A stretch of 5,328 nt of DNA from an uncultured Lachnospiraceae bacterium (lineage in GTDB: Bacteria; Bacillota_A; Clostridia; Lachnospirales; Lachnospiraceae). The notes under the pieces were generated by a model. It saw only the letters and a program-made list of their open reading frames with translations. It had not been told where the DNA came from and searched no databases. The stretch lies in NCBI GenBank assembly GCA_910587905.1, contig CAJUOF010000155.1:1-5328 (forward strand), written 5' to 3'. Positions 1 to 5,236 of this stretch are shown here, one piece after another; within the stretch, counting starts at the first letter, position 1; every line of letters begins with the position of its first letter. A program made the translations under genes and the position numbers.

Positions 1-703
1 CCACAAGCTGGTCCGAGTCCGCTTCCTCGATCTTAAGGTCCGCCACGTCGGTCCCCGCCCGGTAGACGATCACCCGGCTGCACAGAGAGCGGATCTCGTC
101 CAGCCTGTGGGAGATGAAAATAATGACCTTCCCCTCCTCCGCCAGCCTGCGGATGATGTTCATCAGCCATCTGGCATTCTTGTCGGACAGGGCCGAGGTG
201 GCCTCGTCAAAGACAATGATGTCGCCGTCCCGGTTCAAAGCCTTCAAAATCTCCAGCACCTGCTTCTGGGCCAGGGAAAGCTCCTTCACCTTCATCCCGG
301 GATTCAGGTAGTCCGCATCATACTTCTTAAACAGCTCGGCCGTCCTCTCCTCCAGCTTCCGGTAATTCACCCTCCGAAGCCCGTCCACCTCGTAAAATCC
401 CAGAAACATGTTTTCCGCAATGGTCAGCTCCGGGACCAGGGAAAGCTCCTGGTACACCGCACAGATCTTCTGCTCAATGGCGTCCCTGGTACTGTGGATG
501 GACAGCTTCCTCCCCTCGAAAAAAATCTCCCCCGAGTCCGGCTTGTGCTCCCCGCACAGCACCTTGATCAGCGTGCTCTTTCCTGCGCCGTTCTCGCCGA
601 GAAGGGCGACGATGTCCCCCCTGTTCGCATTGAAATTGGCGTTGTCAAGGGCCTTCACGCCCGGAAAGGATTTACAGATATTCTTCATTACAAAATCAGG
701 CAT
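1..703 (-). CDS. Sugar ABC transporter ATP-binding protein, RbsA/MglA family (N-terminal 234 residues; cut by window edge)
   Basis: This is the first nucleotide-binding domain of a monosaccharide-type ABC importer ATPase, a cytoplasmic protein that hydrolyses ATP to drive uptake through a membrane permease. The translation shows Walker A GENGAGKST at residues 36-44, the Q-loop YQE at 84-86, a signature LSLAQKQ at 142-148, Walker B IIVFDEA at 162-168, the D-loop SALSD and the switch histidine in FISHRLDEI (H199). Family members have two fused ATPase domains of about 500 residues, so the second half and stop lie beyond base 1. The ATG at 701-703 is preceded by GAGAGG (711-716) with a 7-base spacer; the next ATG, at codon 6, lacks that spacing. 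It lies 102 bases downstream of the binding-protein gene, fitting one transport operon. The signature lacks the usual glycine and Walker B has Ala where Pro is common; other members of this family also have degenerate signatures. Sure of family, not of substrate. Confidence 0.93.
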   Translation of the reverse strand, partial: MPDFVMKNICKSFPGVKALDNANFNANRGDIVALLGENGAGKSTLIKVLCGEHKPDSGEIFFEGRKLSIHSTRDAIEQKICAVYQELSLVPELTIAENMFLGFYEVDGLRRVNYRKLEERTAELFKKYDADYLNPGMKVKELSLAQKQVLEILKALNRDGDIIVFDEATSALSDKNARWLMNIIRRLAEEGKVIIFISHRLDEIRSLCSRVIVYRAGTDVADLKIEEADSDQLV

Positions 704-721
704 ACCGTTACCTCTCACACC

Positions 722-746
722 CCGGCAAAATAGAGCACCTTGCCGG
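722..746 (-). other. Hairpin just upstream of the ATPase gene
   Basis: CCGGCAA (722-728) and TTGCCGG (740-746) are perfect 7-bp complements around an 11-base loop. In the minus-strand transcript this hairpin lies 5 bases before the GAGAGG ribosome binding site at 711-716, so it could modulate translation of the ATPase gene. No T-tract follows, so it is not a standard terminator. The pairing is seen; any function is inferred. Confidence 0.45.
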
Positions 747-754
747 AATTTCCG

Positions 755-786
755 CAAAACGGAGGCTGTATGCGTGTACAGCCCCC
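755..786 (-). terminator. Intercistronic hairpin with short T-run (possible attenuator or 3' stabiliser)
   Basis: In the minus-strand transcript GGGGGCTGTA (786-777) pairs with TACAGCCTCC (770-761) around a 6-base loop, with a single G-U wobble, and is followed by GTTTTG. It starts 19 bases after the binding-protein stop codon. The four-T run is short for a full intrinsic terminator. Partial termination or protection of the upstream mRNA would raise binding protein over membrane components, a known arrangement in binding-protein operons. The structure is seen; the role is inferred. Confidence 0.45.
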
Positions 787-805
787 GCCAGTCAACAGTT
801 CAAAC

Positions 806-2038
806 TCATTCCCCGGTAATGACCTCCAGCGGAATGTCGATGCCGAAGTTGCTGCCCACCGCCGGATAGATCAGCTCGTCCGGCTGGTCCTCGAAGAAGT
901 TCACGCCCTCCTCGGCAAGCTCGATCTTCACGTCGGAGTACTCGCCCATGTCATAGTCCACGTTGGTCGCCACGAAGGCCACGTCCAGCACGGTCTCCTC
1001 GGGAATTTCCTCCCCGTCCAGAATACGGATCGCATAGTTCAGGGCGTCTGCGCTGAGACCCACGTAGTAGACGTCGATGATGCCCTCCGCATCGTTCGCC
1101 AGAAGCGCCTTCATGTTGCCGTTGTATCCGCCGCCGCAGCTCACGGGAATGTCAAGTCCCGCCTTCTTAAAGGCATTGATGACGGAACCACAGTAGCCCT
1201 GGGTCGTCACGGCGTCCACGTCCGGATTGGCGGCGATCACGCTGGCCAGCGCCTGCTCGCCCTCGGACAGGCCGTAGTTGCTCTGATAGTCGGACACGAT
1301 ATTGATTCCGGGATAAGACTCAAACATTTCCTTGGAAGCGTTGTACTCAAGCTCCGCCTCGGCCGCACCCTGGAGACCCTGGTCCAGAACCACGTTGCCC
1401 TCGCCGCCGATGGCCTCCGCCATCCATTTCGCCAGAATGCTGTAGTTCCTTGCGCCGTCAAAACGGATGTGCCAGCAGCCGTCCGTGGAGACAGACGCAG
1501 GCTGGTCAAAGACCACCACGGTGATTCCGGCGTCACAGGCACGCTGGATGGCCTGGTTGACGCCCGTCTCAGAAGCCGGGTCCACCAGAATCGCATCGTA
1601 ACCCTGCTGAACCAGGGCATCGATGGAAGCAGACTGAGACTCCGCATCATTCTCGCAGTTCACGATGGTCAGCTCACATCTGCTGGCATAGGGCTCCTGG
1701 GTCGCCACGTACTCCACCACCCGCTCCATCTGCTGTCTCCAGTCATTCCCCATAAAGGAATTGCTCAGGGCGATCTTGTACTTGGTCCCGGTAGGGTTGA
1801 TTTTGTCCGTCTCCGTCTGGCCGTCCGTCCCCTTCTCTTCTGCCTTGGACTCCTCCGCCCCGGTTTCCCCGGCGGTCTCCGTCGTAGCCTCCGTTTCCGC
1901 CGGTGCCTCCGTCGCCGTCTCCGTAGCCTTCTCCGTCTCCTTCGGTGCCTCCGTGGTCTCCCCCGCATCTCCGCCACACGCCGCAAGGGAGAATGCCATC
2001 GCCAGCGTCAGCAAGATACTCACTGCTTTCTTTCTCAT
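806..2038 (-). CDS. Sugar-type ABC transporter substrate-binding lipoprotein (type 1 periplasmic binding fold)
   Basis: This 410-residue protein is an extracellular, lipid-anchored solute receptor that delivers its ligand to the ABC permease. Residues 1-20 form a signal peptide (MRKK, then a hydrophobic stretch) ending in lipobox LAAC with lipidated Cys21. Residues 22-82 are a low-complexity Glu/Thr/Ala linker. The ligand-binding fold runs from about residue 86 (YKIALSNSFMGNDW) to the end, with typical elements DALVQQGYDAILVDP (139-153), VVVFDQP (174-180) and a hinge-region PVSCGGGYNG (298-307). The start has an excellent AGGAGG (2045-2050) six bases before the ATG. The length beyond the usual ~320 residues is explained by the signal peptide and linker. 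It matches the ribose/galactose-binding family (COG1879-like). The ATPase gene follows 102 bases downstream and the M24 hydrolase gene lies upstream. The ligand cannot be deduced; sugars, autoinducer-2-like molecules and other polyols are all bound by this family. Confidence 0.93.
   Translation of the reverse strand: MRKKAVSILLTLAMAFSLAACGGDAGETTEAPKETEKATETATEAPAETEATTETAGETGAEESKAEEKGTDGQTETDKINPTGTKYKIALSNSFMGNDWRQQMERVVEYVATQEPYASRCELTIVNCENDAESQSASIDALVQQGYDAILVDPASETGVNQAIQRACDAGITVVVFDQPASVSTDGCWHIRFDGARNYSILAKWMAEAIGGEGNVVLDQGLQGAAEAELEYNASKEMFESYPGINIVSDYQSNYGLSEGEQALASVIAANPDVDAVTTQGYCGSVINAFKKAGLDIPVSCGGGYNGNMKALLANDAEGIIDVYYVGLSADALNYAIRILDGEEIPEETVLDVAFVATNVDYDMGEYSDVKIELAEEGVNFFEDQPDELIYPAVGSNFGIDIPLEVITGE
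1793..1975 (-). repeat. Low-complexity Glu/Thr/Ala linker-coding tract
   Basis: Residues 22-82 of the binding lipoprotein are nearly all Glu, Thr, Ala, Gly and Lys, encoded on the minus strand by degenerate purine-rich units such as ACGGAG, GAGACG and ACGGAGGCACCG (the last occurring twice). Such spacers hold the ligand-binding domain away from the membrane and are common in Firmicute lipoproteins. Degenerate short repeats could vary in length by slippage in multiples of three without breaking the frame. Confidence 0.6.
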
Positions 2039-2080
2039 GTTCTTCCTCCTTTTTTGATTGGTTCTACTTGTCGCCTTTTC

Positions 2081-2113
2081 CCGTTACATCCGAGCGATGC
2101 CTTCTAGTAACGG
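2081..2113 (-). other. Inverted repeat in the leader of the binding-lipoprotein gene
   Basis: CCGTTAC (2081-2087) and GTAACGG (2107-2113) are a perfect 7-bp inverted repeat around 19 bases, extendable with one bulge by two A-T pairs. It lies 42 bases upstream of the lipoprotein start codon, inside the 165-base gap after the M24 gene. It could be an operator or an mRNA hairpin. No T-run follows on the minus strand. I found no convincing -35/-10 pair in this gap, so whether a promoter lies here is open. Confidence 0.35.
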
Positions 2114-2162
2114 AATCAGCACTCTATTTGGTAAGCCATTCGGCAAATACCCATATCCATAC

Positions 2163-2203
2163 GGGGGAACGACAAACGATTCCGTCATCGTCCATAAGCC
2201 CCC
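2163..2203 (-). other. Hairpin directly after the M24 stop codon
   Basis: The minus-strand transcript immediately after the stop reads GGGGG, then ACGAT-6 bases-ATCGT, then CCCCC. This gives a 5-bp G-C base stem, an internal loop and a 5-bp upper stem. No T-run follows, so it does not resemble an intrinsic terminator; it may stabilise or separate transcripts. The stretch also holds AAACGATT (2174-2181), the core of LacI-family operators, though its flanks match the consensus poorly. Confidence 0.3.
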
Positions 2204-3373
2204 TCACAGCCCCCAGGGGAAATGATTCAGTTCCACGGCCCCGTTACCGGTCACGTGGAGCATCCGCTCCAGCCGCACCCCAGTCTTCCCCGCCTTCCCG
2301 GTATACATCTGCGGCTCAATGCAGACCACCATGTTCTCCTCCAGGACAGAATCGTCCACATAGGTGAACCTGGGCTTTTCATTGACATTACAGCCGATCT
2401 GATGGCCCTGGTAGCTGCAGAAGGCAAGCCCATGCTTCTCATACTGCTCCTCCATGGCCCGGTTGACCTCGTTGAACCTCACGCCGGGCCGGATGGCCGC
2501 CAGCCCCGCCTCATAGGCGTCCCGGACCGCCCCGAAATACCGTCTCTGCTCCTCGTCCGGCTCCGCCCAAAAGACCACCGAGTTGGAGCAGTCCCCCCAG
2601 TACCCGTCGACCCTGGGACTGATGTCCATGATGGCGATGTCGCCCTTCTCCACCCTTCTCGTGGTGGGCCCCAGCGGATAGTCACTGAGTCCCGTCCTGG
2701 GCCCCGTCACCAGCTCGCCCACGAAGGGAACCGGAGCCCCCACGGCCTGGGAAGCGGCCTTCTGCACCTCGTACCAGATGTCGAGCTCCGTGTAAGCCCC
2801 CTCCGACCTGGAAATCTCATACAGCCTTACCTGGGATGCGTCCGCCGCCCTCGCCGCCTCCTTAAGCCCCCGGATGTCCTCCAGTGTCTTAATGTAGCGG
2901 CTGTCCCTCAAAATCTGGGACGCATTCTCAAGCGAACACTCCGGGAACGCCTTCCTAATCAGCTCCGCCACCACGAGCGTCGTGTCATTAGGCTCAATCC
3001 CGACCACCGGCCTTTCCTTCCCGTCCGCCGCCTTCCCGAGGGTCCTCCGGAACACTTCGGCAAAATTCTCCTCCGGGTCATTCACCTCCAGATGGGTGAA
3101 CGAACGGTAAAACTCCCCGTCCATGATCCCCGCCCGGAACACCATGTTCCGGTACAAATCCGAAGCCGCCAGAAACACCTCGCCCAGGGAAGCGCTCACC
3201 ACCGCCGCCGCCATGGGCAGGCCCTCCGACACGTCCCCCATCCATCCCGCAGCCGCAGGCATGTCAAACCCGCTTACGTACCGAACGTTCGAGCTGTTCA
3301 CGAGGACCGCCACGTCCATCCCCTTCTCCCGCATCCGATCTATCACTTTCTTCAACCCACATTGCGCTTTCAT
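2204..3373 (-). CDS. M24 family metallohydrolase (creatinase / aminopeptidase P fold), non-canonical active site
   Basis: This 389-residue cytoplasmic enzyme has a creatinase-type N-terminal domain (about residues 5-145) and a pita-bread catalytic domain (about 155-385). All five dinuclear-metal ligands of the family can be placed: D250 and D261 in MDISPRVDGYWGDC, H324 in GHQIG, E353 in CIEPQMY and E369 in GVRLER. Two residues expected of prolidase or aminopeptidase P are missing. The histidine 7 positions after H324 is Asn331, and no histidine occurs between residues 95 and 313, where the other substrate histidine should lie; that segment reads SDYPLGPT. Family members hydrolyse Xaa-Pro peptides, creatine or related C-N bonds, so a non-peptide or unusual substrate is possible (inference). 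The ATG at 3371-3373 is chosen because AAAAGGAGA lies 7 bases upstream; a 14-codon longer frame has no such site. Neighbours are a dehydrogenase gene upstream and an ABC importer downstream. Confidence 0.9.
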   Translation of the reverse strand: MKAQCGLKKVIDRMREKGMDVAVLVNSSNVRYVSGFDMPAAAGWMGDVSEGLPMAAAVVSASLGEVFLAASDLYRNMVFRAGIMDGEFYRSFTHLEVNDPEENFAEVFRRTLGKAADGKERPVVGIEPNDTTLVVAELIRKAFPECSLENASQILRDSRYIKTLEDIRGLKEAARAADASQVRLYEISRSEGAYTELDIWYEVQKAASQAVGAPVPFVGELVTGPRTGLSDYPLGPTTRRVEKGDIAIMDISPRVDGYWGDCSNSVVFWAEPDEEQRRYFGAVRDAYEAGLAAIRPGVRFNEVNRAMEEQYEKHGLAFCSYQGHQIGCNVNEKPRFTYVDDSVLEENMVVCIEPQMYTGKAGKTGVRLERMLHVTGNGAVELNHFPWGL

Positions 3374-3380
3374 GACTATC

Positions 3381-3389
3381 TCTCCTTTT
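3381..3389 (-). promoter_or_regulatory. Ribosome binding site fixing the M24 gene start
   Basis: On the minus strand AAAAGGAGA ends 7 bases before the ATG at 3371-3373. It lies inside the longer open frame that begins at 3415, so the shorter 389-residue protein starting MKAQCGLKK is the likely product. Confidence 0.8.
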
Positions 3390-3403
3390 GATTTTTCACA
3401 AAA

Positions 3404-3562
3404 GACAGGAAGCAAAGCGGTTTTTTCTAAGCCAGAACCGTATGAAAGCCGTCGGTACTTAGAGCATTCCGAGCCTAAGCGACGGAAGGCTCTTACGTAC
3501 CGCTACGAGCTTTCATGAGCGGAAGCGTGTTCTGGTGTGAAAAGAACCGCTTTGCTTCCGTC
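3404..3562. repeat. Long nested palindrome, ~150 bp (possible palindromic mobile element or structured RNA/terminator)
   Basis: The outer arms 3408-3422 and 3545-3559 (GGAAGCAAAGCGGTT and its complement) are a perfect 15-bp inverted repeat, extendable by GAC/GTC at 3404-3406 and 3560-3562 across one bulge. Inside lie further nested complements: 3432-3438 with 3529-3535, 3442-3449 with 3509-3516, 3453-3458 with 3497-3502, 3461-3465 with 3489-3493, and 3467-3471 with 3483-3487. The tip is an 11-base loop at 3472-3482. The whole is one long, imperfect hairpin on either strand, filling most of the 199-base gap between the dehydrogenase stop and the M24 start. No coding sequence is evident and no target duplication is visible. 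Read on the minus strand, the closing arm is followed by TGTCTTTT, so it could also terminate or process the dehydrogenase transcript. The pairing is seen; identity is inferred. Confidence 0.75.
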
Positions 3563-3572
3563 ACTCCTGCAT

Positions 3573-4535
3573 CTACCTGTTCACCCAGAATTTCGGCTCC
3601 CGCCCCGCCAGTGCGTCGATCACGTTCTGCGCCGCCGTCATGCTCACCCTTTGATAGGCCTGGCGGCTCTCCGCCCCCGTGTGGGGAGTCAGGATCACGT
3701 TCTCACATGCAAGGATCGGCGAATCAGCCGGGAGCGGTTCCTCCTCGAAGGCGTCCAGCGCCGCCCCCGCAAGCTTCCCCGACTCAAGGGCCGCCGCCAG
3801 GGCCGGAAGGTCCACCAAGGCTCCCCTGGCCGCATTGACCAGGAATGCGCCGTCCCGCATCCGCTTAAAGGTCTCCTCCCCGAAGAGATGATAATTTTCC
3901 TCCGTGGCCGGCGCATGAAGACTCACGACGTCGCAGGTCTCAATGATCTCGTCCTGGCTCACCATGGCGACGCCAAGCTCCTTCGCCGCCGCCTCGTTGG
4001 GATACAGGTCATAGGCCTTCACCGTCACGTCAAAGACGGACAGCTTTTTCGCCACCATGCGGGCGATCGCCCCGAAACCCAAAAGGCCCACGGTCTTCCC
4101 GGCCAGCTCCTCCCCGATATGGCGGGGCCACCCGCTCTTCTCCATGGCCTTATGGAGCGGCAGGATTCCCCGGAGAATCCCGATGATGAAGCCCACCGTC
4201 AGCTCCGCCACCGCATTGGAATTCTGTCCGGGACAATTGCACGCCTTCACCCCATACTCGGAAGCGTCCTTCAAATTAATATTGTCCACCCCGACGCCGA
4301 ACTTGCAGACGCACTTTAACCTCGGCGCATGGGCGAACACCCTTCTGTCATAGACGTCCATCCCGATGATCGCCGCGTCCACGTCCGGAAGAATCCGAAT
4401 CAGTTCCTCCGTGCTGTAAGCCGGAAAGGACCTGGAGGCGTCAAAAATCACCTCGTGTCCATTCTCCTCCAGAAGTTTCCACGCTTCTTTACATAATGTA
4501 TCGAAATGTGAGGCAGATACCAGTACTCTTCCCAT
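3573..4535 (-). CDS. D-2-hydroxyacid dehydrogenase, phosphoglycerate-dehydrogenase-like
   Basis: This 320-residue cytoplasmic enzyme is predicted to interconvert a D-2-hydroxyacid and its 2-oxoacid with NAD(H). The substrate-loop motif KFGVGVDNI is at residues 78-86 and the family segment PGQNSNAVAEL at 102-112. The nucleotide-binding loop GFGAIA (153-158) has Ala in place of the third Gly of GxGxxG. D176 after the second strand (KAYDLYP) suggests NAD rather than NADP. The catalytic triad is complete: R237 in NAARGALVD, E266 in EEEP and H285 in TPHTG. Its length fits the catalytic core; the C-terminal ACT regulatory domain of some serine-pathway enzymes is absent. The ATG at 4533-4535 is preferred over a frame 32 codons longer, because AAGGAAA lies 8 bases upstream and the extra segment is lysine-rich and unlike the family. 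Position beside an importer and a hydrolase favours a catabolic role over serine synthesis (inference). Confidence 0.93.
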   Translation of the reverse strand: MGRVLVSASHFDTLCKEAWKLLEENGHEVIFDASRSFPAYSTEELIRILPDVDAAIIGMDVYDRRVFAHAPRLKCVCKFGVGVDNINLKDASEYGVKACNCPGQNSNAVAELTVGFIIGILRGILPLHKAMEKSGWPRHIGEELAGKTVGLLGFGAIARMVAKKLSVFDVTVKAYDLYPNEAAAKELGVAMVSQDEIIETCDVVSLHAPATEENYHLFGEETFKRMRDGAFLVNAARGALVDLPALAAALESGKLAGAALDAFEEEPLPADSPILACENVILTPHTGAESRQAYQRVSMTAAQNVIDALAGREPKFWVNR

Positions 4536-4543
4536 GATTTTAG

Positions 4544-4550
4544 TTTCCTT
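4544..4550 (-). promoter_or_regulatory. Ribosome binding site fixing the dehydrogenase start
   Basis: On the minus strand AAGGAAA lies 8 bases before the ATG at 4533-4535, within a purine-rich GAGAGGAAAGGAAA run. It supports the 320-residue protein starting MGRVLVSASH over the longer frame starting at 4631. Confidence 0.6.
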
Positions 4551-4615
4551 TCCTCTCCCCTGTCGATTTACACATATTTTAGCCGATACCTGTCCCATTT
4601 GCTTCCGTTTTGATT

Positions 4616-4644
4616 TGGAGTATTTTTTCAACAGTTTTTGTCAA
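4616..4644 (-). promoter_or_regulatory. Candidate promoter for the dehydrogenase and genes to its left
   Basis: A perfect TTGACA (minus strand, 4644-4639) lies in AT-rich DNA 104 bases upstream of the dehydrogenase start. At 17 bases spacing the -10 position reads ACTCCA, and at 16 bases TACTCC, both poor. A TAAAAT further on (4581-4576) has no matching -35. The combination suggests a weak or activator-dependent promoter; this is inference from motif matching alone. Confidence 0.35.
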
Positions 4645-4653
4645 AAAAATACT
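4619..4653. promoter_or_regulatory. 35-bp AT-rich dyad overlapping the TTGACA (possible operator)
   Basis: AGTATTTTTT (4619-4628) and AAAAAATACT (4644-4653) are perfect 10-bp complements. The intervening 15 bases continue the symmetry with two wobble and three standard pairs around a 5-base centre. The -35 hexamer lies inside the dyad, so a dimeric regulator bound here would cover the promoter. The stem is almost pure A-T, so a transcription terminator is less likely. Confidence 0.45.
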
Positions 4654-4666
4654 GAAAACGATTTTG
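4653..4666. promoter_or_regulatory. cre / LacI-family operator-like site
   Basis: TGAAAACGATTTTG agrees with the catabolite-responsive element consensus (TGWAANCGNTNWCA) at all defined positions except the last two. It abuts the 35-bp dyad and lies 8 bases upstream of the TTGACA. In Firmicutes CcpA or another LacI-type regulator binds such sites; upstream placement is more often linked to activation. Match by eye only. Confidence 0.3.
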
Positions 4667-4798
4667 AAATTTACGCATACCAAGCTCCACATCGAAATTT
4701 TAAATTCCCCAATGGACATATTCGTTTTTTGAACCTCTTTATGTGTTTCGTGCTTACACCTTGGGTCATACAATGAGAAAGTTTTAAGTATCCGATCT
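4654..4798. other. AT-rich spacer without a supportable gene
   Basis: Between the dyad and the transporter remnant I see no gene with a credible start site or recognisable protein, no tRNA-like structure and no clear intrinsic terminator after the remnant's stop codon. Short open frames crossing 4534-4812 on both strands have no family resemblance and extend into the flanking genes, so they are not called. Base composition is already that of the AT-rich right end. Confidence 0.4.
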
Positions 4799-5197
4799 TC
4801 ACGCAATTTCAACCTTTTCTAATTCCCTAAAAAAACCTATTGCAGACAGCCCAATACTGCAAACTATAATCCCTGTTGGAATTAAAATAAGATAAACCGT
4901 ACTGCTGAACCTATCAAACAGAAAACCATACACAATTTGTCCTATTGGTTGAACACATAATGTAATCGTAGATGTATAAGCCATAACTTTTCCTATCAGA
5001 TGATTCGGCGTTCTCTGCTGTATAAAAGAAACAGCAAAAATAGAAAAAATACTGATAACTATCTGCATACCGCAAAATGAAATGATTGTAATACTATATT
5101 TTACAATGACATTGGCTGGAAAAAGGAAAACAATTCCGGCAGGAATCATAAAAATGCCAATAGAAACAAGCAAAACAAATAATTTAGCCTGAATTAT
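4799..5197 (-). pseudogene. MFS transporter remnant, C-terminal part (efflux-type)
   Basis: The open frame encodes 132 residues resembling the C-terminal third of major facilitator transporters of the macrolide/multidrug efflux type in low-GC Firmicutes. Four hydrophobic segments lie near residues 6-26, 34-58, 76-94 and 101-123, with a conserved-looking loop IQQRTPNHLIGKV (59-71) followed by AYTSTITLCVQPIGQ. Intact members have about 400 residues and 12 membrane segments. Here the frame is closed upstream by TGA (5198-5200) and a nearby in-frame TAG, and no other frame of the next 130 bases supplies the missing N-terminal part. Only a TTG at 5171-5173 could serve as start, without a good ribosome binding site. 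It is AT-rich, unlike the GC-rich genes to its left. A decayed, truncated import is most likely. Sure of MFS; the drug-efflux subgroup is less certain. Confidence 0.75.
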
Positions 5198-5236
5198 TCA
5201 CGACTATGCCGTGAAAGTGGTTGAAAACCACATAGT
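5197..5236. other. Compact double hairpin with loop-complementary tail at the remnant's broken end
   Basis: TTCACG (5197-5202) pairs with CGTGAA (5210-5215) around loop ACTATGC. One base later GTGGTT (5217-5222) pairs with AACCAC (5226-5231) around GAA. The first loop's ACTATG (5203-5208) is then complementary to CATAGT (5231-5236), allowing a pseudoknot-like or alternative fold. It sits exactly where the MFS frame ends, so it may be a recombination or element end, or a leader structure. The pairing is seen; the role is unknown. Confidence 0.5.

Noticed and set aside
107..733. Long plus-strand open frame opposite the ATPase gene
   Set aside because: It is the antisense shadow of the minus-strand gene, codon for codon; no family resemblance and no ribosome binding site, while the minus strand carries all ABC motifs.
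740..2107. 455-codon plus-strand frame opposite the receptor gene
   Set aside because: Rich in His, Arg and Leu as expected from the complement of a GC-rich gene; the minus strand has a signal peptide, lipobox and binding fold.
2039..2203. Promoter in the gap before the receptor gene
   Set aside because: Pairs such as TTACCA/TTACTA or TTGTCG/GGGTAT match the consensus too poorly to call.
2222..3391. 389-codon plus-strand frame opposite the M24 gene
   Set aside because: Pro/His/Arg-rich antisense shadow; the minus strand has all five M24 metal ligands in order.
3404..3562. Complete insertion sequence at the palindrome
   Set aside because: About 150 bases, with no transposase and no visible target duplication; at most a non-autonomous element.
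3537..4319. 260-codon plus-strand frame opposite the dehydrogenase
   Set aside because: Antisense shadow starting inside the palindrome; no recognisable domain.
3551..4608. 11-base direct repeat TTTGCTTCCGT at 3551-3561 and 4598-4608
   Set aside because: A few 11-base matches are expected by chance in a window of this size, and the second copy has no surrounding palindrome.
4579..4812. 77-codon minus-strand frame (and an 80-codon plus-strand frame, 4534-4776) in the AT-rich spacer
   Set aside because: No ribosome binding site or family match; both cross probable control sequences and run into neighbouring genes.
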